27,670 bases of DNA, taken from the NCBI GenBank assembly GCA_035546295.1, contig DATKBT010000032.1, forward strand, positions 1 through 27,670. The letters are read 5' to 3'. A program made the position numbers and the translations under genes. Positions 23,748 through 27,670 of the stretch are shown here, one piece after another (position 1 is the first letter of the stretch; each line of letters begins with the position of its first letter). Source of the stretch: DATKBT01 sp035546295 (lineage in GTDB: Bacteria; Acidobacteriota; Thermoanaerobaculia; Multivoradales; Multivoraceae). The notes beneath the pieces were generated by a model. The model searched no databases and was not told the DNA's origin. It saw only the letters and a program-made list of their open reading frames with translations.

Positions 23748-25262
23748 TTGCGACGAGCACCGCGCCTCCTGATCCTGGTGGCCTGCGCTCTCGCGGCGCT
23801 GGTCGGGTTGGTTGCGCTCCACGACCGGCTGACCCGAGCACCCGCCGACCACTCCCCGATCCTCGCGAGCTCGGCGCTCGATCGCGCGCGCGCACCCGGG
23901 CACGCGCCGGCCGGCGACGGCCATCGCCCGTGCACGAACGAGCTTCCCGAGCGGCTCCTGGTCGTCGGATGGGACTCGGCGGACTGGGACCTGCTGCTGC
24001 CGCTGATCGACGGCGGCCTGATGCCCAACCTCGCCGCGTTGATGCGCGAGGGCAGCTCGGGGACGCTCGCCACTTTCCTGCCGAGCATCTCGCCGGCGCT
24101 GTGGACGACGGTGGCGACCGGGGTCGATCCCGAGCGGCACGGCATCCACGGCTTCTACGCCAAGAAGCCCAGGCTGGCGCGCTGGTGGGACCGGTTGACG
24201 AGCTTCGGAGAGGTCGGTCGCCGGCTTTTCTCGAGCTCGGACCGGCGCGCGCGCGCGATCTGGAACCTGCTGAGCGAGCAGGAGCGGCCGGTCCTGGTCG
24301 TCGGCTACCACAACACCTTCCCGGTCGAGGACGTGGAAGGGGTGATGGTGTCCAACTACCTGACCCAGGACTCGATCGGACGCATGATGGAGGTCGGGGT
24401 CGCGGGCGATCCGGAGCTCGCCAGGAACCTGGTCGACCCTCCCGAGTTGCTCGACCTCGTGCTCGGCCTCCAGCGCGATGTCGACGCCACCCTTGCCGAC
24501 GCCGCGCGCCGCTTCGCCTCGGTCGACGACCAGGGCGCGGCCGAGCTGGTGGCGAGAGGTCAGAGGCTGCCCGCCGGTGGGGATCAGCGCCCCTGGTTCC
24601 TCCTCCACGCGTATGCGTTCGACGAGATCAACGCCCGGATCGCGGCAGCCCTCTATCCTCGGATCGAGCCGGATCTCGCCCTCGTCCACTTCCAGTCCGT
24701 CGACTGGGCCGCGCACCAGTTCCTGGTCTTCGACCGGCCGGCCGAGTACGCCGCGATGGAGTGGAGCGAGGAGACGCGTCGCCGCCTCGAAGAGCTCGAG
24801 CCCATGTACCGAGACACCGTCCGCTCCTACTACGCCTACCTCGACGAGTGGCTGGGGCGCCTGCTCGCGCTCCGGGGGCCGGGCACCGCCGTGATCGTGG
24901 TCTCCGATCACGGCGCCGGCGTCGGCGACGATCCGGACACTCCGGGCAACCACGACCACGGACCGCCGGGGATGATCCTGCTCGCCGGCCCCGGCATCCG
25001 CCCGGGCGCCCGCATCGAGGGCGCGACCCTCTACGACGTGATGCCGACGATGGCGGCTCTCCTCGGGCTGCCCCTCGCCCGCGATCTCCCGGGCGAGGTC
25101 CTCGAGCAGGCGTTCTGTCCGGGCGTCTGGAACGAAGAGGAGCACCCCGCGGTCGCCACCTACACCCCGGAGCCCGAGTTCCGGCCGAGCGCAGCGCGTC
25201 CCCAGGAGCTCCAGGAGGAGCTCCTCAAGCAGCTCGAAGCCCTCGGCTACGTCGACGACTGA
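23748..25262 (+). CDS. membrane-anchored alkaline-phosphatase-superfamily phosphodiesterase/hydrolase
   Basis: A 504-aa enzyme of the type I phosphodiesterase/nucleotide pyrophosphatase superfamily, predicted to hydrolyse phosphate or phosphonate esters with two metal ions outside the inner membrane. TTG 23748 is used because it gives an N-terminal anchor or signal (RLLILVACALAALVGLVAL). No upstream start or Shine-Dalgarno is better. Metal and nucleophile sites are VVGWDSADWD (Asp76), PSISPALWTTVATG (probable nucleophile Ser115), HGIHGF, VHFQSVDWAAH, VVSDHGAG and GNHDHGPPG. The ending LEALGYVDD is the linker that, in many acidobacterial relatives, leads into TPR repeats; here the gene stops there. 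An AT-like echo of this end lies at 25381-25417. Substrate unknown. Confidence 0.88.
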   Translation: MRRAPRLLILVACALAALVGLVALHDRLTRAPADHSPILASSALDRARAPGHAPAGDGHRPCTNELPERLLVVGWDSADWDLLLPLIDGGLMPNLAALMREGSSGTLATFLPSISPALWTTVATGVDPERHGIHGFYAKKPRLARWWDRLTSFGEVGRRLFSSSDRRARAIWNLLSEQERPVLVVGYHNTFPVEDVEGVMVSNYLTQDSIGRMMEVGVAGDPELARNLVDPPELLDLVLGLQRDVDATLADAARRFASVDDQGAAELVARGQRLPAGGDQRPWFLLHAYAFDEINARIAAALYPRIEPDLALVHFQSVDWAAHQFLVFDRPAEYAAMEWSEETRRRLEELEPMYRDTVRSYYAYLDEWLGRLLALRGPGTAVIVVSDHGAGVGDDPDTPGNHDHGPPGMILLAGPGIRPGARIEGATLYDVMPTMAALLGLPLARDLPGEVLEQAFCPGVWNEEEHPAVATYTPEPEFRPSAARPQELQEELLKQLEALGYVDD

Positions 25263-25269
25263 GCGCCAA

Positions 25270-25323
25270 ATCGGGGACAGGTACCTAACTCGCTCTGCAG
25301 GAGATCGGGATAGGTACCCAACT
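25270..25323. repeat. two direct half-copies of the RAYT/REP-type palindrome arm
   Basis: ATCGGGGACAGGTACC (25270-25285) is identical over 16 bases to the arm at 4257-4272. A second copy, AGATCGGGATAGGTACC (25302-25318), has one deletion and one transition. Each is followed by (T/C)AACTC. Both are in the same orientation, not inverted as at 4255, and begin 8 bases after the phosphatase stop. Confidence 0.85.
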
Positions 25324-25403
25324 CCCCCCGCGGGCGAGGAGCAGGGAACTGGAGGTGCCTTTCGGCCTTCCCGACGGCGCCTCGAGTAGCTCCAGGCGCT
25401 CGG

Positions 25404-25790
25404 CTAGGTGACGACCGCAACACAGGGTCTGCGGTCGATCACCGAACCCGTAGCGGCCCTGCACCGGCCGCCTCCGCCGCTACGTGGTCGCGAGATCGGC
25501 CGTCGGGGACCGGGGACGAAACTGCTGGATCCAGGGATCCGCTCCTCAGCTGAGGCGAGCCCTCCCACCCTTAGATTCTCCATCAGAGCCCCCTTCGGAT
25601 CGCGGAGCGCGGCGGGATCGGCCGACGGGGCCTCTCCGGCGCCGTGCAGCACGAGACCGGTCGAGGCCAGACGCTCCCCGTCCGCGAACCTGCCGGCCTC
25701 GCGCAGCGAGCCGAAGGCGGCACCGAGAGTCAGCCAGCGTCGCGCGAGAGAGGACTCACCGGCGCCGGTTCGAATCGTTGCAGGACACAT
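25404..25790 (-). CDS. doubtful small hypothetical protein
   Basis: A 128-aa frame from ATG 25790, preceded by GGAGGAG with GGAGG 8 bases from the start, which is the best ribosome binding site in this zone. Codons 15-65 show strong GC third-position bias (SLARRWLTLGAAFGSLREAG, then RLASTGLVLHGAGEAPSADP), as in real genes of this genome. The last 50 residues are Arg/Gly/Pro-rich and look non-coding. I do not recognise the family. It could be a real small gene whose 3' end has been replaced, or a chance frame. Confidence 0.35.
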   Translation of the reverse strand: MCPATIRTGAGESSLARRWLTLGAAFGSLREAGRFADGERLASTGLVLHGAGEAPSADPAALRDPKGALMENLRVGGLASAEERIPGSSSFVPGPRRPISRPRSGGGGRCRAATGSVIDRRPCVAVVT

Positions 25791-25888
25791 CGCCGGCTCC
25801 TCCAGTCGTCGTTGCCTTCGACTGTGAGTGGCAGCGGCGACCCGAAAGGTTGCACGCCCCACGCCGGCGGTCCAGGCACGTCGGCGGA

Positions 25889-26040
25889 TCAGATCAAGCG
25901 GCTCTTACTGTTGATCTCGAGGCCGTCGCGGTGGCGCAGGGCCCACAGTCGGTGGTAGCCGAAGGTCACCAACTCCTGAATCAACCGCGGATTCGCTTGA
26001 CGAGCACCTCGTCGAGCGGTCTTTTCTCCGCGTTCCAGTC
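25889..26040 (-). pseudogene. remnant of IS3-family transposase OrfB (integrase)
   Basis: Reading leftward, DWNAEKRPLDEVLVKRIRG (26040-25984) and, after a single frameshift, LIQELVTFGYHRLWALRHRD then GLEINSKSRLI (25984-25892) follow the conserved OrfB segment just before the DDE catalytic core. In intact elements this reads roughly DEALVARIRELI, then FPTFGYRRLWALL and an NRKAVYR stretch. A TGA (25891-25889) then ends the similarity. The catalytic core, OrfA and terminal inverted repeats are not found. This is an old, inactive fragment of an insertion sequence and fits the decayed character of the zone. Confidence 0.65.
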
Positions 26041-26336
26041 GGCGCGAAGTGGAAGACGGTCAGGAGGCTGAGGCACTCACAACCGAAGGGCGACCCGCAG
26101 ACTGGACCTGACCTGCGGCCATCTGCCCGCCGTCGACCCACCCCCGCCGACAGGTCGACGAGCTTCAGGAGCGGGGGAAGGCGGTGACGTCTCCGAAAGC
26201 CGGCGAGAAGGTGCCCGGAGGATTCATGAAGGAGCGTGACCCAAAACGTGAGATCCCATCGTCGCCTCCTCCAATCGTCGAGTTCGACTGGTCGTTGGCG
26301 CGAGCTCGCCGGCGGTGCACGCGACCTTGCGGCGCG

Positions 26337-26360
26337 ACCACCGGACCACCGGACCACCGA
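26337..26360. repeat. 8-bp tandem repeat, three copies
   Basis: ACCACCGG at 26337-26344 and 26345-26352, then ACCACCGA at 26353-26360, about 30 bases beyond the 3' end of the Pal gene on the opposite strand. Confidence 0.8.
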
Positions 26361-26391
26361 AATCGCCACGCAGAGCGCGAAAGTGCGCGGC

Positions 26392-26973
26392 TCAGCTCGT
26401 GCGCAGCCTCGAGGTGACCACGAACGCGGCGCGGCGGTTGAGTGACCAGCACCTCTCGCCGTTCTGCTCGCAGATCGGCCGCTCCTTGCCGTAGCTGATC
26501 CGCTGCAGCCGTCCACCGGCGACGCCCGACGACTGCACTCGCGACAGCGCTGCGCCGGCCCGTCGCTCGCCGAGCGCCAGGTTGTACTCGCTGGTCCCCC
26601 GCTCGTCGCAGTGCCCCTCGATGGTGACCACCAGCTCGGGATGCTCCTTGATGAAGCGGGCGTTGCTCTCGAGCCGGTCGATCGCTTCGTCGCTCAACGA
26701 AGCTTGGTCGTAATCGAAGTACACGTCCCCGAGCAGGCCTTCGCGCTTCAGGTACTCGTTGAGGGTCGGCAGGTCGGCGCTCCAGATGTCGCCCTCCGCC
26801 GGAGCGGAGCGCGGAGCGGGGGGCGCGACCGCCCGCGGCGTGTCGGTCGCGGGCGCCGTCGACGACGCCTGGGTCGAGGAGGGCGGCCTGGGCGGCGTCT
26901 TCTTCTTGCCGCACGCCGGCAGCAACACGACGAAGGCGACCAGGACGAGGAGGAGAGAAAGTCTGCGAATCAT
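26392..26973 (-). CDS. pal: peptidoglycan-associated lipoprotein (Pal/OmpA family)
   Basis: A 193-aa outer-membrane lipoprotein that binds peptidoglycan and, in the Tol-Pal system, links the outer membrane to the wall and supports division. ATG 26973 is preceded by AGGAG with 8 bases between. The signal peptide MIRRLSLLLVLVAFVVLLPAC carries a lipobox LPAC with lipidated Cys21. A Pro/Ser/Thr/Ala-rich spacer (about 25-60) follows. The OmpA C-terminal domain holds VYFDYDQASLSDEA, then TIEGHCDERGTSEYNLALGERRA, the peptidoglycan-binding signature, and ends CWSLNRRAAFV. The usual neighbours tolB and ybgF are not beside it: the upstream gene is divergent and the downstream side is decayed, so it may be an orphan Pal-like paralogue. 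Confidence 0.93.
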   Translation of the reverse strand: MIRRLSLLLVLVAFVVLLPACGKKKTPPRPPSSTQASSTAPATDTPRAVAPPAPRSAPAEGDIWSADLPTLNEYLKREGLLGDVYFDYDQASLSDEAIDRLESNARFIKEHPELVVTIEGHCDERGTSEYNLALGERRAGAALSRVQSSGVAGGRLQRISYGKERPICEQNGERCWSLNRRAAFVVTSRLRTS

Positions 26974-27074
26974 CGGTGGAGCTCCTGTAGACAGCGGAGA
27001 CGAAGGTCCGCCGGTCCGCGACACAGTAGCCCCGCGCGCGCAAGGCCGCTATTTGCCGATGGATAGCACTTGCT

Positions 27075-27670
27075 ATGCCCTTCGATAGATGCCATCGAGA
27101 GCGGCATCGCGGTACTGTTGAGCGCTGGATTCGCGGACCGGAACCCTTGCACCAGCTCTCGCCCCCCCAGAGCCTCGCCGAGCGCCTGATCGCCTCGGGG
27201 CGCATCGTGCTCGCGGCCTCCTCGCTGTTCGCGGTTTGGCTCGACCCCTCCGAGCCGGCCAAGTACGCCAGCATCGCCTACGGGCTGCTCGCGGCGTATC
27301 TGGGCTACTCGATCCTGGTGGCGACGCTGTCCTGGCGCCTGGGCCCGCCCCCCGAGCGCAGGCGCCTGCTGTCCCACGCCTTCGACCTGCTGTTCTTCTC
27401 GGCGTTCATCTACTTCACCGCGGGGCCGGCGTCGCCGTTCGTCGCTTTCTTCGTCTTCTCGCTCGTCTGCGCGACGCTGCGCTGGGGGTGGCGAGGCGTG
27501 CTGTGGACCGCGGCGGCGGCGTTCGGCGCCTACCTCGCCGCCGGACTCTATTTCGGGCTGGTGCTGCACGACGAGACCTTCCAGCTCCACTCCTTCATCA
27601 TCCGCGGGGTCTACCTCGCCGTGCTCGCGACCCTGCTCGGCTACCTCGGATTCCACGAGCACCAGGCTCG
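27075..27670 (+). CDS. multi-pass membrane protein, N-terminal part of a probable sensor histidine kinase (3' end outside window)
   Basis: This frame runs off the end of the window without a stop. It encodes at least five hydrophobic segments: LIASGRIVLAASSLFAVWL, IAYGLLAAYLGYSILVATL, HAFDLLFFSAFIYFTAG, PFVAFFVFSLVCATL followed by VLWTAAAAFGAYLAAGLYFG, and IIRGVYLAVLATLLGYLGF. The last is followed by HEHQAR. Short polytopic sensors ending in GYLGxxE just before a coiled coil precede GAF and histidine-kinase domains in many bacteria, which is why I favour a sensor kinase; the kinase domains themselves are not in view. ATG 27075 is the farthest in-frame start, and TTG 27147 (LHQLSPPQSLAERL) is an alternative that gives a more typical N-terminus. 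It is divergent from pal across about 100 bases. Confidence 0.6.
   Translation, partial: MPFDRCHRERHRGTVERWIRGPEPLHQLSPPQSLAERLIASGRIVLAASSLFAVWLDPSEPAKYASIAYGLLAAYLGYSILVATLSWRLGPPPERRRLLSHAFDLLFFSAFIYFTAGPASPFVAFFVFSLVCATLRWGWRGVLWTAAAAFGAYLAAGLYFGLVLHDETFQLHSFIIRGVYLAVLATLLGYLGFHEHQA

Larger units (their letters stand above)
25324..26391. other. decayed accessory zone
   Basis: Over 1 kb between the phosphatase and Pal genes with no robust gene. It contains a possible small gene (25404-25790), the IS3 transposase relic (25889-26040), two similar leader sequences before ATGs on the minus strand (25788-25824 and 26257-26290), and an 8-bp triple repeat ACCACCGG (26337-26360). Base use is less GC-biased at third positions than in neighbouring genes over most of the zone. 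Confidence 0.6.

Noticed and set aside
22134..25145. A 1003-residue minus-strand open frame across the secreted protein and phosphatase genes
   Set aside because: It is exactly antisense to two well-supported genes, has no family signature, and is explained by GC-rich codon bias, which removes stops on the opposite strand.

Overview
The window is GC-rich bacterial chromosome with dense codon bias and purine-rich GGAG/GGAGG ribosome binding sites before many genes. There is no rRNA, tRNA or phylogenetic marker, so the host is an inference. A Ser/Thr kinase fused to TPR repeats, a signal-peptide protein made of Acidobacteriota-style beta modules, a Pal lipoprotein and an outer-membrane beta-barrel protein point to a Gram-negative from a group such as Acidobacteriota (Thermoanaerobaculia-like); Myxococcota is the main alternative.

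Layout. 1-939: 3' part of a D-amino-acid-oxidase-like flavoprotein with permuted sequence motifs. 1264-1677 (-): relic of a DUF4139 protein. 1806-4241: membrane-anchored Ser/Thr kinase with TPRs. 4255-4299: perfect hairpin repeat. 4658-6805: secreted PQQ dehydrogenase with an N-terminal cytochrome c domain. 7100-7519: small unknown protein. 8171-8650: outer-membrane beta-barrel protein. 8947-15580: a co-directional run of a MoxR ATPase missing its middle, a CoxE/VWA protein, a TerB-like protein, an ATP-dependent DNA ligase translationally coupled to an acyltransferase, and a DUF1295 membrane protein. It ends at a hairpin shared with the convergent SDR gene (15639-16373, -). 16511-19105: double-length CoA-transferase. 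19312-21700 (-): endonuclease III, an ornithine cyclodeaminase/alanine dehydrogenase-family enzyme and a Nudix hydrolase, the last two overlapping by 4 bp. 22152-23498: secreted beta protein. 23748-25262: anchored alkaline-phosphatase-superfamily enzyme. 25263-26391: decayed zone with repeats, an IS3 transposase relic and a doubtful small gene. 26392-26973 (-): Pal lipoprotein. 27075-end (+): start of a multi-pass membrane sensor, probably a histidine kinase.

The genes do not form one pathway. The visible functional groupings are the MoxR/CoxE chaperone pair, the ligase-acyltransferase coupling and the Nudix-OCD coupling. I found no clear new defence or biosynthetic system. The most informative oddities are the permuted flavoprotein, the MoxR lacking Walker B, the CoA-transferase fusion with one apparently inactive half, the SDR lacking its catalytic Tyr, the RAYT/REP-type palindromes, and five short intergenic tandem repeats.
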